DNA of 37,602 bases from positions 1-37,602 of the forward strand of contig CAILJO010000145.1 of NCBI GenBank assembly GCA_903834635.1, in the 5' to 3' direction. Position numbers and translations under genes: made by a program. Each line of letters opens with the position of its first letter. The stretch's first letter is position 1. Source of the DNA: an uncultured Micrococcales bacterium. Lineage in GTDB: Bacteria > Actinomycetota > Actinomycetes > Actinomycetales > Microbacteriaceae. The notes under the pieces were generated by a model that did no database searches, was not told the DNA's origin, and was given only the letters and a program-made list of their open reading frames with translations. Positions 1 through 11,698 of the stretch are shown one piece after another.

Positions 1-480
1 GTAAACCGATGCCTGTTTGCGGTGCACAACTCCGAAACCATCGCTAACAAATAACTCGCCAAACTCGGCAAGTTTTGCGGCGAAGGCTCGACGTTCAACT
101 TCATCTTTAGAAGTCTCGCCAGCGTTGAAGCGCAGGTTCTCTAGCACTACAACTCCCCCACGATCTAACGCCTTGACAGCGCCATTGGCTTGGGTTCCGA
201 CTGTGTCTGCAGCAAAAAGCACTGGCTGACCCAGAAGCTCACTCAGGCGTGCGGCAGCGGGTTCAAGTGAGTAGCGCTCATCTGGCTCTCCATCTGGGCG
301 TCCAAGGTGCGAGATCACAATGACCTTCGCCCCTTGGTCGACCAAATACTTGATGGTCGGAACTGAGGCTACGATTCGACCATCATCCGTGATGGTTTTG
401 CCATCCAGAGGAACATTTAGGTCGCAACGAATGATGACACGCTTGCCATCTAATGACTGAATCTCAGATAGCTTGCGCAA
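1..480 (-). CDS. pgk: phosphoglycerate kinase, N-terminal 160 residues (cut by window edge)
   Basis: Glycolytic enzyme that transfers the acyl phosphate of 1,3-bisphosphoglycerate to ADP in the cytoplasm. The visible part is the N-terminal domain: RCDLNVP near residue 20, then VISHLGRPDGEPDERYSLEP, LFAADTVG and VVVLENLRF, all in family order. About 240 residues of the normal ~400 lie beyond base 1. The start is TTG at 480, chosen because AAGGA lies 9 bases upstream and no ATG fits the conserved N-terminus; the frame leads straight into RKLSEIQSLDGKRVIIRCDL. It follows gap after only 27 bp, so the two are one transcription unit, as in most Actinobacteria, where tpiA and secG usually come next. 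Confidence 0.96.
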   Translation of the reverse strand, partial: MRKLSEIQSLDGKRVIIRCDLNVPLDGKTITDDGRIVASVPTIKYLVDQGAKVIVISHLGRPDGEPDERYSLEPAAARLSELLGQPVLFAADTVGTQANGAVKALDRGGVVVLENLRFNAGETSKDEVERRAFAAKLAEFGELFVSDGFGVVHRKQASVY

Positions 481-507
481 CTGTTCGCTTCCTTGTGTTG
501 TTTAGCT

Positions 508-1572
<1,065 letters not shown>

Positions 1573-1576
1573 TTAG

Positions 1577-1604
1577 TGAATATGCCGCGCATCGTTGAGA
1601 GCAA
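1577..1604 (-). promoter_or_regulatory. possible sigma70-type promoter for gap-pgk
   Basis: In the 95-bp spacer between sodA and gap, the minus strand reads TTGCTC (1604-1599), a 16-base gap, then TATTCA (1582-1577). Both hexamers match consensus only partly. A start here would give a leader of roughly 50 bases. The spacer also holds a weak hairpin, GCGCC/GGCGC, without a T run, so no terminator for sodA is evident. Confidence 0.28.
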
Positions 1605-1613
1605 ATACTGCTA

Positions 1614-2237
1614 TCAGACTAGCAGCAGACCAGAGGTTTTGCTGCGAGCAGCCTCGAAACGAGCCATGATGTCTGGCCACGAAACGATGTTCCAGAAGGC
1701 CTTCACATACTCTGCCTTAACGTTCTGGTAGTCAAGGTAGAAAGCGTGCTCCCACATGTCGAGCATCAGCAGTGGAATGCTAGCTGGAGCAAGGTTTCCT
1801 TGGTGGTCATAAAGCTGCTCGATGATGAGCTTTTGGCCCAGCACGTCCCAAGCAAGAATCGACCAGCCCGAGCCCTGAATGCCAAGTGCTGACGCCGTGA
1901 AGTGGGCTCGGAACCCATCGAATGATCCAAAGAACTCGTCGATGGCGGCTGCAAGCTCACCAACTGGCTTGTCGCCACCTTCAGGAGAAAGGTTGCGCCA
2001 AAAAACTGTGTGGTTTACGTGACCGGCGAGGTTGAACGCGAGGTCCTTTTGCAGTTTGTTGACCCAAGTCAGGTCGTTTTTCTCGCGAGCCTCGGCGAGA
2101 AGATCTAGAGCGGCGTTTGCACCGTTGACGTATGCCAGATGGTGCTTATCGTGGTGTAGTTCCATGATGCGGCCCGAGATGTTTGGCTCGAGTGCCCCGT
2201 AGTCGTATCCCAGGTCTGGAAGTGTGTAGTTGCTCAT
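1614..2237 (-). CDS. sodA: superoxide dismutase, Fe/Mn family
   Basis: Dismutates superoxide to peroxide and oxygen in the cytoplasm. The 207 residues cover the whole family fold. Metal ligands by alignment are His28 (in MELHHDKHH), His76 (in HVNHTVFW), Asp160 and His164 (in [12 protein letters not shown]). The second-shell stretch reads YDHQGN, with His where many Mn enzymes have Gln; mycobacterial Fe-SOD also has His there, so the metal cannot be fixed from sequence. The ATG at 2237 has a strong AAGGAGA site 5 bases upstream. No signal peptide is seen. It sits between whiA (47 bp) and gap (95 bp), a position I recall from other Microbacteriaceae. Confidence 0.97.
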   Translation of the reverse strand: MSNYTLPDLGYDYGALEPNISGRIMELHHDKHHLAYVNGANAALDLLAEAREKNDLTWVNKLQKDLAFNLAGHVNHTVFWRNLSPEGGDKPVGELAAAIDEFFGSFDGFRAHFTASALGIQGSGWSILAWDVLGQKLIIEQLYDHQGNLAPASIPLLMLDMWEHAFYLDYQNVKAEYVKAFWNIVSWPDIMARFEAARSKTSGLLLV

Positions 2238-2284
2238 GATTTCTCCTTCAGGTCTATCTTGTCAAAAGTGCGATTGATAGTTGG

Positions 2285-3256
2285 TTATTCCTCATCAGGC
2301 AAGAACGCGTCGGTCGCGGGTATGCCTAAATCTTCTGCGCGCTTGTCAGCCATGGCCAAAAGGCGTCTGATTCGGCCAGCAATCGCGTCTTTCGTCATCG
2401 GTGGGTCGCTAAGGTGCCCTAATTCGTCGAGGCTTGCTTGCTTGTGCTCAAGACGCAGGCGCCCGGCGTAGGCAAGGTGCTCGGGAATGTCATCACCTAG
2501 TATTTCGAGGGCACGCTCCACTCTCGCACCTGCTGCAACGGCAGCCTGAGCGCTTCGTCGAAGATTGGCATCATCGAAGTTTGCCAGTCGGTTTGCAGTC
2601 GCCCTAACTTCTCGACGCAGGCGCATCTCTTCCCATCGCAAGACCTGACTGTGGGCACCCATGTGGGTCAGCATCGCTGCGATGGCTTCGCCTTCGCGAA
2701 CTACCACTCGATGAACGCCGCGAACCTCGCGTGCCTTGGCGATGATGTTCAGTCGTCTAGCAACGCCAACTAAAGCCATGGCAGCCTCGTTGCCCGGTGC
2801 GGTGACTTCAAGCGCTGCCGAACGTCCAGGGTCGGTTAGTGATCCGTGAGACAAAAAAGCACCTCGCCAAACGGCCTGAGCTTCTTCGATTGAACCGGCC
2901 ACCAGTGCTGCCGGAAGTCCTCGAACTGGGCGACCGCGGGTATCTAGCAAACCGGTCTGCCTCGCCAGGGCCTCGCCTTGATCGGTAACGCGAACCTGAT
3001 ACTTGCTGCTTCTTCTAATTCCGCCCGCAGAGATGACTAAGAGTTCGCTCTTGATTCCATACAGCTCCGCTAGGTCTTTGCTTAGGCGTCGTGCTATCTG
3101 TGAGCTATCTAGCTCAACCTCGATCACGATACGTCCCGAAATAAGGTGCAGTCCACCACTGAATCGCAAAATGGTAGCAAGTTCTGCAATTCGAACGGCT
3201 TTTTTCGTAACTTCTATGCGAGCCAGCTCGTCTTTGACTTCTGAGGTTAGCGCCAT
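2285..3256 (-). CDS. whiA: WhiA-family DNA-binding protein
   Basis: Transcription factor that controls sporulation septation in Streptomyces; non-sporulating Gram-positives keep it with roles in division and growth. The 323-residue protein has the standard layout: N-terminal domain (about 1-85), a LAGLIDADG-homing-endonuclease-like domain (about 125-220) starting near [16 protein letters not shown], and a C-terminal helix-turn-helix (about 230-315) with [11 protein letters not shown] and [20 protein letters not shown]. The LAGLIDADG core has lost its catalytic acids throughout the family. The ATG at 3256 lies 2 bp after the rapZ stop, with AGGA 6 bases upstream inside the end of rapZ, so translation is probably coupled. 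The usual yvcK/glmR gene between rapZ and whiA is absent. Confidence 0.97.
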   Translation of the reverse strand: MALTSEVKDELARIEVTKKAVRIAELATILRFSGGLHLISGRIVIEVELDSSQIARRLSKDLAELYGIKSELLVISAGGIRRSSKYQVRVTDQGEALARQTGLLDTRGRPVRGLPAALVAGSIEEAQAVWRGAFLSHGSLTDPGRSAALEVTAPGNEAAMALVGVARRLNIIAKAREVRGVHRVVVREGEAIAAMLTHMGAHSQVLRWEEMRLRREVRATANRLANFDDANLRRSAQAAVAAGARVERALEILGDDIPEHLAYAGRLRLEHKQASLDELGHLSDPPMTKDAIAGRIRRLLAMADKRAEDLGIPATDAFLPDEE

Positions 3257-3258
3257 CG

Positions 3259-4131
3259 CTATTCCTTTCCTAAATCACGGTGTTTAATGCTTACAGCCAC
3301 ATCAGGCACGTCGCCGAGCATGGCCGCTATTTTTCGTGACACAGCTACAGAGCGGTGTTTTCCGCCTGTACAACCAACAGCGATGGTTGCATAGCGCTTG
3401 TTTTCTTGCATGTACCCGCGAATCACAGGTTGCAACGCTGCGACATAATTCTGGATGAACTCGTCGGCTCCCGGTTGCCCAAGAACAAAGTCAGAAACCG
3501 GCTGGTCTTCTCCATTGAAGGGTCTCAACTCTTCGTCCCAGAACGGGTTGGGCAAGAACCTTACGTCTGCAACGTGATCGGCATCCGACGGAATGCCGTG
3601 CTTAAAGCCGAAAGACATAACTGTGATTGAAAGTTTTCGTGACAGGTCCAAAGAAAAACCATCACTGATCTTGGTCGAAAGCTGGTGAATGTTTAGATCG
3701 CTCGTGTCGATGATCACATCCGCTTGCTCTCTCAGGTTAATCAAACGAGAACGCTCGAGAGTGATTCCATCCGTGATGGTGCCATTTCCTTGAAGAGGGT
3801 GCGGACGCCTAACCGATTCAAATCGCTTTACCAAGGCAGCGTCTGTGGCTTCAAGGTAGAGGATTCTGAGATTGATGTTTTTAGCCCGAAGGGTTTGCAG
3901 GTGCTCGGTAAGCTCACCGAACACTTCGCCACCTCTGGCGTCCACGCAAACGGCGAGCCTTGGTAGTGGTGTCTCAGCAAGACTGAACAAGTCTGCAATC
4001 GGCGCAAGCATTTGTGGGGGCAAGTTATCAACAACGTACCAGCCGAGATCTTCAAGAGCGTTACCAACTGTGGAACGCCCAGCACCAGACATGCCAGTAA
4101 CCACCAGCAGTTCGTGTTTGCGCTCGTTCAC
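3259..4131 (-). CDS. rapZ: RNase adapter RapZ / YvcJ-family nucleotide-binding protein
   Basis: P-loop protein. The E. coli relative guides RNase E to GlmZ sRNA and binds GlcN6P, and YvcJ of Bacillus hydrolyses nucleotides; the target in this lineage is unknown. The Walker A is GMSGAGRST (residues 13-21), with Arg in place of the usual Lys, as I recall from other actinobacterial homologues. A Walker B-like [10 protein letters not shown] follows. The C-terminal ligand-binding motif is [10 protein letters not shown]. The length, 290, is normal. The start is GTG at 4131 with AAGGGGA upstream. It precedes whiA by 2 bp and lies 66 bp after uvrC, the conserved uvrC-rapZ-whiA order. Confidence 0.96.
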   Translation of the reverse strand: MNERKHELLVVTGMSGAGRSTVGNALEDLGWYVVDNLPPQMLAPIADLFSLAETPLPRLAVCVDARGGEVFGELTEHLQTLRAKNINLRILYLEATDAALVKRFESVRRPHPLQGNGTITDGITLERSRLINLREQADVIIDTSDLNIHQLSTKISDGFSLDLSRKLSITVMSFGFKHGIPSDADHVADVRFLPNPFWDEELRPFNGEDQPVSDFVLGQPGADEFIQNYVAALQPVIRGYMQENKRYATIAVGCTGGKHRSVAVSRKIAAMLGDVPDVAVSIKHRDLGKE

Positions 4132-4197
4132 AAGTCCCCTTTTATAAGATCGTCGCTAGTCTACTCCTGTGCGACACGCCCGAGCGTTGGTTTTTGT

Positions 4198-6063
4198 CTA
4201 CAGCTCTTGATCTCCGAGTTGACGCCTAATTTCGACGGCCAAAATTGGGCCGATACCGGCGACATCTGAAATCTCTTCTGCGGTGGCCTGGCGCAACCTC
4301 TTGGCCGACCCGAAATGTTTCAATAGCGCGTTCACTCTCTTTTCGCCGAGCCCCGAAACCTCAGAAAGTGAACTCGCGATACTTGATTTGCGCTTTGTCC
4401 TTTGAAAAGTAATGGCAAAACGGTGCGCTTCATCACGGATGCGCTGCAGCAGAAAAAGTTCATCGCTGGCTCTCGGCAAGATCACCGGAAACGGATCATG
4501 CGGACGCCAAACTTCTTCAAGCCTTTTGGCAATGCCAACCACGGTCAAGCCTTTGACACCAGAATCGTCGATTGCTCTTTGGGCGGCATTGACCTGAGGT
4601 TGGCCACCATCGACAACTAAAAGCGAAGGGCGATAGGCGAACTTATTGATTCCTTCCGCGTTAACGGCATCGGGGTCTGGTTCAACCAAATATTTGAGCC
4701 TGCGGCTCAATACCTGATAGATCGAGTCGGTGTCGTCGGTCGTCTCTGCGATAGAGAATCTTCTGTAATGGTCCTTCTTGGGCAGACCATCTTCAAAAAC
4801 GACCATGGAACCAACGACGTTCGTTCCTTGAAGATGAGAAATGTCGAAGCATTCGATGCGCAACGGTGCATTATCGAGATCGAGGGCGTTTTGAAGGCCG
4901 CTAAGTGCGTCGGCACGAGCCGTGAAGTCGCTTGACCTTCTGTTTTTATAAAGCATTAGCGCGTGTTTGGCGTTGGTAAACGCAGTTTTTGCAAGTGCGC
5001 TCTTGTCGCCGCGGGCAGGAACACGAAGATCAACCTTTGAACCCCGCCCCTCGCTTAGCCATCTGGCAAGCGCAACTGCATCCTCGGGAAGCTCTGGTAC
5101 CAGAACCTCACGGGGACTGTCGGCATCAGCCTGCGAATAGGTGTTCTGGATGATGTATTCAACAACTTCAGATAGGTCGCGTTGCATTTCTTTGTCGACA
5201 ACCCAACCCCTCACACCACGGATGCGTCCACCGCGAACCTTAAACATCGATATGGCTGCCGCGAGCTCGTCATCAGCGATGCCAAAAACGTCGGCGTCTG
5301 TTTGGTCTGTGAAGACAATGGTGCTCTTCTCAAGCACTGTTTCTAGGGCATCGACGCCGTCACGCAGTTGAGCAGCCAGCTCGTATTGTTCTGTCTCAGA
5401 GGCGGCAAACATGCGTTTTCTGAGCGCTTCGATGTGCTCTGTGTCTCCCCCAGCCATGAAGTCAACAAAGTTCTTTGCGATTTGCTTATGTTCGGAAACG
5501 TCGACCCTTTTTACGCATGGCGCTGCACACTTGCCGATGTCTCCGAGAAGGCAAGCGCGATTGCTTGACTTCGCCCTCTGGAAAACACCGCTTGAGCAAG
5601 AGCGAACAGGATAAACCTTCAGAAGGGTGTCTAGAGTCTCACGAACAGCCCAAGCATTTGTGTAGGGGCCAAAGTACCTCACACCCTTCATTTCGCGATT
5701 GCGGGTGATGAAGGCTCTTGGTACCTCGTCGCCGATTGAAACGGCTAGGTAGGGGTATGACTTGTCATCCTTGAAAACTACGTTGTAGGGCGGATCGAAC
5801 TCTTTAATCCATTGAAACTCGAGTTGAAGTGCCTCGTACTCCGATTTAACGATGGTCCACTGAACCTCAGAAGCTCGAGTGACCATTCTTCTAGTTCGCT
5901 CATGAAGTGAGTCAAGTGGAGCAAAATATGAAGACAACCTGGCGCGCAGGTTTTTAGCTTTGCCAACGTAGAGCACGCGGCCATCGGCGTCGAGCCAGCG
6001 ATAGACACCGGGATTTGTGGGTATCTCCCCTGTCTTTGGTCGCCAGGCTAAATCTTGGGCCAT
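4198..6063 (-). CDS. uvrC: excinuclease ABC subunit C
   Basis: Makes both incisions around a DNA lesion after UvrB is loaded by UvrA. The 621-residue protein has the GIY-YIG nuclease at about 15-95 ([20 protein letters not shown], with Arg42 following), a UVR motif that contacts UvrB at about 213-245, an RNase H-like 5' nuclease with Asp407 (ECFDISH), Asp485 (VVDGGQ) and His547 (DEAHRF), and paired helix-hairpin-helix motifs at 565-615. All catalytic residues are present. The ATG at 6063 follows the uvrA stop by 4 bp and has no clear Shine-Dalgarno site, so it probably depends on coupling to uvrA. If uvrA is truly frameshifted, uvrC expression might suffer. Confidence 0.98.
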   Translation of the reverse strand: MAQDLAWRPKTGEIPTNPGVYRWLDADGRVLYVGKAKNLRARLSSYFAPLDSLHERTRRMVTRASEVQWTIVKSEYEALQLEFQWIKEFDPPYNVVFKDDKSYPYLAVSIGDEVPRAFITRNREMKGVRYFGPYTNAWAVRETLDTLLKVYPVRSCSSGVFQRAKSSNRACLLGDIGKCAAPCVKRVDVSEHKQIAKNFVDFMAGGDTEHIEALRKRMFAASETEQYELAAQLRDGVDALETVLEKSTIVFTDQTDADVFGIADDELAAAISMFKVRGGRIRGVRGWVVDKEMQRDLSEVVEYIIQNTYSQADADSPREVLVPELPEDAVALARWLSEGRGSKVDLRVPARGDKSALAKTAFTNAKHALMLYKNRRSSDFTARADALSGLQNALDLDNAPLRIECFDISHLQGTNVVGSMVVFEDGLPKKDHYRRFSIAETTDDTDSIYQVLSRRLKYLVEPDPDAVNAEGINKFAYRPSLLVVDGGQPQVNAAQRAIDDSGVKGLTVVGIAKRLEEVWRPHDPFPVILPRASDELFLLQRIRDEAHRFAITFQRTKRKSSIASSLSEVSGLGEKRVNALLKHFGSAKRLRQATAEEISDVAGIGPILAVEIRRQLGDQEL

Positions 6064-6067
6064 TGAA

Positions 6068-8440
6068 CTACTTTGAAGCCAGAATCTCAGCCAAGAATTG
6101 GCCTGTATAAGACTGGCTCATCTTCGCAACTTGCTCGGGCGTGCCCTCTGCGATGACTTCACCACCGCGAGAACCGCCCTCTGGACCCATGTCGATAAGC
6201 CAGTCGGCTGACTTGATGACGTCCAAGTTGTGCTCAATTACGATAACCGAGTTGCCCTTGTCTACTAGAGAGTTCAAAACCAACAGAAGTTTTCGAACGT
6301 CCTCGAAGTGAAGACCGGTGGTTGGTTCGTCGAGCACATAAATGCTTCGCCCCGTGCTTCGGCGCTGCAGTTCGGTTGCCAACTTGACTCGTTGGGCTTC
6401 GCCACCCGACAGGGTTGTTGCACTCTGGCCCAAGCGAACATAACCGAGTCCGACTTCGACAAGTGTTTCTAGGTATCTAGCAATTTTGGTTATCGGCGCG
6501 AAGAATTCGGCAGCCTCCGCGATTGGCATCTCGAGTACTTCGGCAATGTTTTTGCCCTTGTATTTAATTTGAAGAGTCTCGCGGTTGTACCTAGCACCGT
6601 GACAGACTTCACAGGCGACATATACGTCTGGCAAGAAGTTCATTTCGATGCGAATGGTTCCATCTCCACTGCAAGACTCGCAGCGCCCGCCCTTTACGTT
6701 GAATGAGAATCGGCCCTGCAGGTATCCCCTAGCCTTTGACTCTTGGGTGTCTGCGAACAGCGAGCGGATGTGATCGAATACGCCTGTGTAGGTTGCGGGA
6801 TTCGAGCGAGGTGTTCGCCCGATGGGGTTTTGGTCAACGTGAATCACCTTGTCTAGGTGTTCAAGACCCTCGACTCGAGTGTGTTTTCCGGCAATAACCT
6901 TTGCCCCGTTTAGTTGGTTGGACAGCACCGCAAACAGCACATCGTTCACCAGACTTGATTTTCCGGACCCACTCACTCCAGTCACAGCGGTGAAAACACC
7001 AAGGGGAAATACTGCCGAAACATCCTTGAGGTTGTTCTCTTTTGCACCGACAACCTTGATGAGACGATCCTTATTGATCGCTCGTCGCTTTGATGGCACC
7101 TCAATCTTCATTTTGCCGCTCACGTATTGGCCCGTAATCGACTTTTCGTTTTTCAGCAAATCTTTGTATGTACCGCTGTGAACGACCTCACCACCATGAA
7201 CACCAGCGCCAGGACCGATGTCTACAATCCAGTCGGCAGTTCTCATAGTGTCTTCGTCGTGTTCGACAACGATGAGGGTATTGCCTAAGTCACGAAGCTT
7301 TACCAAAGTATCAATGAGTCTGCGATTGTCTCGTTGGTGAAGACCAATGCTTGGCTCATCGAGAACGTACAAAACTCCTGTTAGTCCCGAGCCGATTTGG
7401 GTTGCTAGACGAATTCGCTGCGCCTCGCCTCCCGACAGAGATCCGGCGACTCGTTCGAGGCTCAGATAATCGAGCCCAACCGCCATCAAGAAATCAAGCC
7501 TCGCGCGAATCTCACGAAGCACCTGTGCAGCAATCTTCGCGTCTCGTTCACCGAGTTCCATCTCGGCAAAGAAACGAACCGACTCACCTAGGCTCAGTGC
7601 TGCCACATCGGCGATGCTCTTGCCTTCGATCTTTACAGCCAAAACCTCGGCTTTAAGGCGAGTTCCGTTACAACCAGGGCAAGGAATTTCACGCAGAAAT
7701 CCGGCCCACTTTTCTCGCGCGTACTCGCTCTCAGTCTCTGCCCACTTTCGTTCTACGTAAGGCAAGACACCTTCAAAACCAGTCTTATAAGTTAGCTCTC
7801 GCCCGAAGCGGTTCTTCCAACGGACCTTAATTTCGAAGTTGTTGCCAAAAAGGATGCAGTCTTGTATTTCTTCAGAAAGGTCGGCCCAAGGGGTATCCAG
7901 GCTAAAACCTAACTCCTCTGAAAGAGAGACTAGCGGGCGCGACAGATAGTTCATCAGACCCTTGCCTTGGAATGACCATGGCAGGAGAACACCCTGGTTT
8001 ATGCTCGCCTGCGGGTCACCAAGAACCAAATCCGGGTCGACGGCCATTTTGGTGCCGAGTCCAGAACATTCTGAGCAAGCTCCAAAAGGTGCGTTGAATG
8101 AGAACGTGCGCGGTTCAATTTCAGTCAGTGTGAGTTGGTGCTCGTTTGGGCAGGACATCTTTTCACTGAAGACGCGTTTGGCCCCATCGCCCTTGATGTC
8201 AACTAGATCTAGGACAATTCGCCCGCCAGCCAGCTTTAGAGCGGTTTCGACCGAGTCGGTGAGTCGACCGATAATGTCAGCCTTTGAAACGAGTCGGTCA
8301 ACGACTACCGAAATGTCGTGCTTGAAGGTTTTTTTCAATGGTTGAGCCTCTGAAAGCTGTACCACTTCACCGTCGATTACCGCTCTGGCGTAGCCTTGAG
8401 CGCTAAGGTCCTTCAGGAGATCTACGAACTCACCCTTTTT
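6068..8440 (-). CDS. uvrA: UvrA C-terminal fragment (rest of ABC I, ABC II)
   Basis: This frame is open from about 8440 and continues UvrA from [19 protein letters not shown] to the C-terminus. It holds the second zinc-finger half ([11 protein letters not shown] region), the first signature [16 protein letters not shown] and Walker [18 protein letters not shown], the second Walker [15 protein letters not shown], the CESCSGDG...CEVCHG zinc finger, and the second signature [15 protein letters not shown] with [11 protein letters not shown]. The first possible internal start is a GTG at 8365, but it has no convincing ribosome site and no homologous start there. It ends 4 bp before uvrC. Confidence 0.9.
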   Translation of the reverse strand, partial: KKGEFVDLLKDLSAQGYARAVIDGEVVQLSEAQPLKKTFKHDISVVVDRLVSKADIIGRLTDSVETALKLAGGRIVLDLVDIKGDGAKRVFSEKMSCPNEHQLTLTEIEPRTFSFNAPFGACSECSGLGTKMAVDPDLVLGDPQASINQGVLLPWSFQGKGLMNYLSRPLVSLSEELGFSLDTPWADLSEEIQDCILFGNNFEIKVRWKNRFGRELTYKTGFEGVLPYVERKWAETESEYAREKWAGFLREIPCPGCNGTRLKAEVLAVKIEGKSIADVAALSLGESVRFFAEMELGERDAKIAAQVLREIRARLDFLMAVGLDYLSLERVAGSLSGGEAQRIRLATQIGSGLTGVLYVLDEPSIGLHQRDNRRLIDTLVKLRDLGNTLIVVEHDEDTMRTADWIVDIGPGAGVHGGEVVHSGTYKDLLKNEKSITGQYVSGKMKIEVPSKRRAINKDRLIKVVGAKENNLKDVSAVFPLGVFTAVTGVSGSGKSSLVNDVLFAVLSNQLNGAKVIAGKHTRVEGLEHLDKVIHVDQNPIGRTPRSNPATYTGVFDHIRSLFADTQESKARGYLQGRFSFNVKGGRCESCSGDGTIRIEMNFLPDVYVACEVCHGARYNRETLQIKYKGKNIAEVLEMPIAEAAEFFAPITKIARYLETLVEVGLGYVRLGQSATTLSGGEAQRVKLATELQRRSTGRSIYVLDEPTTGLHFEDVRKLLLVLNSLVDKGNSVIVIEHNLDVIKSADWLIDMGPEGGSRGGEVIAEGTPEQVAKMSQSYTGQFLAEILASK

Positions 8441-8925
8441 TGCTGAACAATCTCAGCGAGAATTTGGAACCGTGTGCCTTCTTGAAGCTCGAGAATTTGA
8501 TCAACGATTTGCTGTGGAGTCTGTTTGACGATTTTCTCGCCACATTCAGCGCAAAAGGGAACTCCAATGCGCGCCCACAGCAAACGCAGGTAGTCGTGAA
8601 TCTCAGTGATAGTGCCTACGGTCGACCGAGGATTTCGATTCGTTGATTTTTGATCAATGGAAACCGCTGGGCTAAGGCCTTCTATGAAATCGACATCTGG
8701 TCGATCTACTTGTCCAAGAAATTGGCGCGCGTAAGCGCTCAGCGACTCGACATACCTGCGCTGACCTTCGGCGAAGATCGTGTCAAAGGCCAGCGAAGAT
8801 TTTCCCGAACCGCTTAACCCGGTGAAAACGACCAGCGAGTCGCGGGGAATCTCAAGGTTGAGGTTCTTCAAATTGTGCACGCGCGCTCCGCGTACAGAGA
8901 GTTTGTTATCTAAAGGTCCAGCCAC
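8422..8925 (-). CDS. uvrA: UvrA N-terminal fragment (ABC I Walker A and first zinc finger half)
   Basis: The 167-residue frame carries Walker A of the first ABC module ([18 protein letters not shown], residues 34-51), the UvrA signature [20 protein letters not shown]-like [19 protein letters not shown], and the CAEC half of the first zinc finger. The last four residues, RVSS, are out of frame with the family. The start is GTG at 8925, 17 bp after the uvrB stop; no good Shine-Dalgarno site is visible, so reinitiation after uvrB is likely. Alone this piece lacks the signature and Walker B motifs of module I and could not work as an excinuclease subunit. Confidence 0.9.
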   Translation of the reverse strand: MAGPLDNKLSVRGARVHNLKNLNLEIPRDSLVVFTGLSGSGKSSLAFDTIFAEGQRRYVESLSAYARQFLGQVDRPDVDFIEGLSPAVSIDQKSTNRNPRSTVGTITEIHDYLRLLWARIGVPFCAECGEKIVKQTPQQIVDQILELQEGTRFQILAEIVQQKRVSS

Positions 8926-8942
8926 TCAGCAAGTTTAACTCG

Positions 8943-11018
8943 CTATGCGTGCCCAGCCTTCTCCATCTGGCGTAGTTCGTGCTTAAGTTCGCTAATTTCG
9001 TCACGAATTCGAGCTGCGAGCTCAAATTGCAACTCCGCCGCAGCATTCTTCATTTGAGCATCGAGATCGATGATTAATCCCATGATTTGGTCGTAAGCCA
9101 TTCCAGCAATACCTTTGCGGCCGCGCATTGGAATCGCGGTCTTTCCGTCTTTGCTGCGTTTTCCCTTCGAAGCTTCAATGAGGGCAGCAGTATCTTCTTC
9201 CTCACGCAGAATCTGATCTGTGATGTCAGCAATCTTCTTGCGAAGTGGTTGTGGATCTACACCGCGTTCAAGGTTGTAGGCGACTTGCTTGGCACGGCGA
9301 CGGTCGGTTTCGTCGATTGCCTTTGCCATTGCATCGGTGACATTGTCGGCATACATGTGCACTTCACCGTTAACGTTTCTCGCTGCTCGACCAATAGTTT
9401 GAATTAATGAAGTTGCCGACCTTAGGAACCCCTGCTTGTCAGCATCGAGGATTGATACAAGTGATACCTCAGGCAAGTCGAGACCTTCTCTTAGCAGGTT
9501 GATGCCGACGAGAACGTCATACACACCGCTTCTAAGCTCACGCAAAAGCTCAACACGTCTCAAAGTGTCTACGTCCGAGTGCAGATAGCGAACACGAACG
9601 CCTGCCTCGGTCAAAAAGTCCGTCAACTCTTCAGACATCTTCTTGGTCAAGGTCGTAACGAGAACGCGTTCGTCCTTAGCTGCGCGCACGCGAATCTCTT
9701 CAAGAAGATCATCGATCTGGCCCTTGGTTGGCTTGATGACAATCTTTGGATCGATCAAACCGGTTGGGCGAATGATCTGTTCGACCACTCCAGCACCTAA
9801 ACCAAGCTCATATTTTCCTGGCGTTGCCGATAGGTAGACCGTTTGTCCAACTCTCTCCTGAAACTCGTCCCACCGAAGCGGTCGATTATCTAGTGCCGAT
9901 GGAAGTCTGAAACCATGCTCGACGAGTGTTCTCTTTCTGCTTGAGTCGCCTTCGAACATTGCTCCGATTTGCGGCACCGTGACGTGGGATTCGTCGATAA
10001 CAGTCAAAAAATCATCGGGAAAATAGTCGAGCAGACATGATGGCGAACTGCCTGGCTCACGACCATCGATGTGTCTTGAGTAGTTTTCGATTCCTGAACA
10101 GAACCCAAGTTCACGAATCATCTCTAGATCAAATGTGGTTCGCATTTTCAAGCGTTGAGCCTCGAGCAGCTTTCCCTGTCCTTCGAGTTCCTTCAAGCGC
10201 CACTGAAGTTCCTCTTCGATGCTTTCCATGGCCGCCGCCATTCTCTCAACCGGCGCTACATAGTAAGAGGCGGGAAAAATCGCCACTGCATCTTCTTGTT
10301 TTTGGATTTCACCGGTTAGAGGAGAAAGTGAATACAGGGCTTCGATCTCGTCACCGAAAAATTCAATGCGCGTGGCTAGATCGTCATAGACCGGAATGAT
10401 CTCGATAGTGTCGCCTTTTACTCTGAAGTTTCCACGCGAAAAATCGATGTCATTGCGTTTGTATTGAATGTCGACGAGCTTTCTGATCAACTCGTCGCGG
10501 TCCATTCTTTGACCGACTTGAAGCGCAATTGCTTGATTCAAGTACTCTGCAGGCGCACCAAGTCCGTAGATACAAGAAACGGTGCTGACTACGACGACAT
10601 CTCGGCGAGACAAGAGGCTCATAGTCGCCTTGTATCTAAGTCTTTCTACCTCTTCGTTGATGCTTGAGTCTTTTTCTATGAACGTGTCAGACTGCGGCAC
10701 GTATGCCTCGGGCTGGTAGTAGTCATAGTAAGAAACGAAGTATTCGACAGCGTTATTAGGTAGCAGCTCTCTAAATTCATTGACCAGCTGAGCCGCAAGT
10801 GTTTTGTTATGCGCCAAAACCAATGTTGGCCTTTGGACCGCCTCGATTAGCCAGGCGGTAGTTGCTGACTTTCCCGTTCCGGTTGCCCCCAGCAAGACAA
10901 CGTCACGCTCACCGTTGTTTATGCGCTCAGCCAAGTCGGCTATAGCCGTGGGCTGATCGCCACTTGGAGTGAATTCGCTAATCACCTCGAATGGAGACAC
11001 TGAGCGCGTTGGTTCCAT
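8943..11018 (-). CDS. uvrB: excinuclease ABC subunit B
   Basis: DNA-damage-verifying helicase-like subunit that receives lesions from UvrA and recruits UvrC. From the chosen start it has 691 residues. Walker A is GATGTGKS (44-51). The beta-hairpin region [20 protein letters not shown] follows, then the helicase motif [11 protein letters not shown], motif [11 protein letters not shown], and a C-terminal UVR domain ([20 protein letters not shown]) that binds UvrC. The open frame runs upstream to 11084 inside coaE, but homologues start at MEPTRSV. The ATG at 11018 is 1 base after the coaE stop and has AGAGAG 9 bases upstream; an ATG at 11027 (MSEMEPT) is the alternative. Confidence 0.97.
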   Translation of the reverse strand: MEPTRSVSPFEVISEFTPSGDQPTAIADLAERINNGERDVVLLGATGTGKSATTAWLIEAVQRPTLVLAHNKTLAAQLVNEFRELLPNNAVEYFVSYYDYYQPEAYVPQSDTFIEKDSSINEEVERLRYKATMSLLSRRDVVVVSTVSCIYGLGAPAEYLNQAIALQVGQRMDRDELIRKLVDIQYKRNDIDFSRGNFRVKGDTIEIIPVYDDLATRIEFFGDEIEALYSLSPLTGEIQKQEDAVAIFPASYYVAPVERMAAAMESIEEELQWRLKELEGQGKLLEAQRLKMRTTFDLEMIRELGFCSGIENYSRHIDGREPGSSPSCLLDYFPDDFLTVIDESHVTVPQIGAMFEGDSSRKRTLVEHGFRLPSALDNRPLRWDEFQERVGQTVYLSATPGKYELGLGAGVVEQIIRPTGLIDPKIVIKPTKGQIDDLLEEIRVRAAKDERVLVTTLTKKMSEELTDFLTEAGVRVRYLHSDVDTLRRVELLRELRSGVYDVLVGINLLREGLDLPEVSLVSILDADKQGFLRSATSLIQTIGRAARNVNGEVHMYADNVTDAMAKAIDETDRRRAKQVAYNLERGVDPQPLRKKIADITDQILREEEDTAALIEASKGKRSKDGKTAIPMRGRKGIAGMAYDQIMGLIIDLDAQMKNAAAELQFELAARIRDEISELKHELRQMEKAGHA

Positions 11019-11019
11019 C

Positions 11020-11631
11020 TCAGACATCTCTCTTTTGGGTGGCACGTCGCTGTATAACGTGCCAAAGGGCGTCAACATCGTCAATCATTTGCCCAAAGCT
11101 CTGGTTGGAGTTCAAGATAACATCGGCTCGGTTCGCTCTCTGAGCAGCAGTTGCCTGCGACGCGATTCTGTCTAGGGCCTGCTGAGACGACATTCCTCGA
11201 GATTTGACCATGCGTTCAACTTGAGTGTTTAGAGGCGCTTCAACCGTGATGATGAAGTCAAATGGAAGGTCCACTCCCGCTTCGACAAGCAGGGGCACGG
11301 TGTAGACCACTATTGCATCCTCAGGCTGTGATAGCACTGCCTGGCTGGCAAGGTTTCGGACAATTGGGTGAACTATCGACTCCAGAGTTACTCGTTTTGA
11401 GGGTTCCTTGAAAACGATGTCGGCAAGCGCCTGCCGGTTTAGATCCCCCTCTGGGTTCAACACATCCTTGCCAAATGCGTCAACAACTTTCAGCAATCCC
11501 TGTGAGCCTTTTTCTACAGCTTGTCTAGCCAACACGTCGGCGTCGATTTGAACAGCACCAAGCTGCACCAGCCGCTCAGCAACTGTTGTTTTTCCGGCTG
11601 CGATGCCACCGGTAAGGCCTATTAGAAACAC
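11020..11631 (-). CDS. coaE: dephospho-CoA kinase
   Basis: Last step of coenzyme A synthesis: phosphorylates the 3'-hydroxyl of dephospho-CoA with ATP. The 203-residue protein opens with the P-loop [13 protein letters not shown] (residues 5-17). DADVLAR near residue 32 binds substrate, and [11 protein letters not shown] near residue 110 matches the family. It lacks the C-terminal extension some mycobacterial CoaE proteins carry. The start is GTG at 11631, with only a weak AGG upstream. The gene lies just past the rpsA terminator, so it depends on read-through or its own weak promoter, and its stop overlaps the start region of uvrB (TGAGATG), which suggests coupled translation. Confidence 0.96.
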   Translation of the reverse strand: MFLIGLTGGIAAGKTTVAERLVQLGAVQIDADVLARQAVEKGSQGLLKVVDAFGKDVLNPEGDLNRQALADIVFKEPSKRVTLESIVHPIVRNLASQAVLSQPEDAIVVYTVPLLVEAGVDLPFDFIITVEAPLNTQVERMVKSRGMSSQQALDRIASQATAAQRANRADVILNSNQSFGQMIDDVDALWHVIQRRATQKRDV

Positions 11632-11650
11632 GACTTAAGCCTATCCGTTG

Positions 11651-11688
11651 AAAAGAAGAAGGGGCCGGACCAAAGTCCGACCCCTTCT
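11651..11688 (-). terminator. intrinsic terminator after rpsA
   Basis: A 14-bp stem (arms 11657-11670 and 11675-11688, one G-U pair) closes a 4-base loop. Read leftward it is followed by a T-rich TCTTTT (11656-11651). The stem begins 10 bp past the rpsA stop. It would end most rpsA transcripts before coaE. Confidence 0.85.
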
Positions 11689-11698
11689 GAGTTTTGCT

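Larger units (their letters stand above)
6068..8925 (-). pseudogene. uvrA: uvrA, whole locus with one apparent frameshift (A6 run at 8436-8441)
   Basis: UvrA is the damage-recognition ATPase of nucleotide excision repair, a dimer with two ABC modules and zinc fingers. Here the N-terminal reading frame (from GTG at 8925) ends at a stop at 8422, while the rest of UvrA continues in the -1 frame. Reading CAG CAA AAA AGG gives the dead end. Adding a single A to the A6 run gives Gln-Gln-Lys-Lys-Gly-Glu-Phe, which fits the family's ...KGE... segment with no gap, and a 952-residue protein of normal length. All other motifs are intact. Sequencing or assembly error, recent mutation, or recoding at the A run are possible; I rank an error or recent mutation first. 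Confidence 0.85.

Noticed and set aside
11019-11084. Upstream extension of uvrB to 11084
   Set aside because: The extra 22 residues are coaE sequence in another frame; homologues begin at MEPTRSV and the start there fits the coaE stop.
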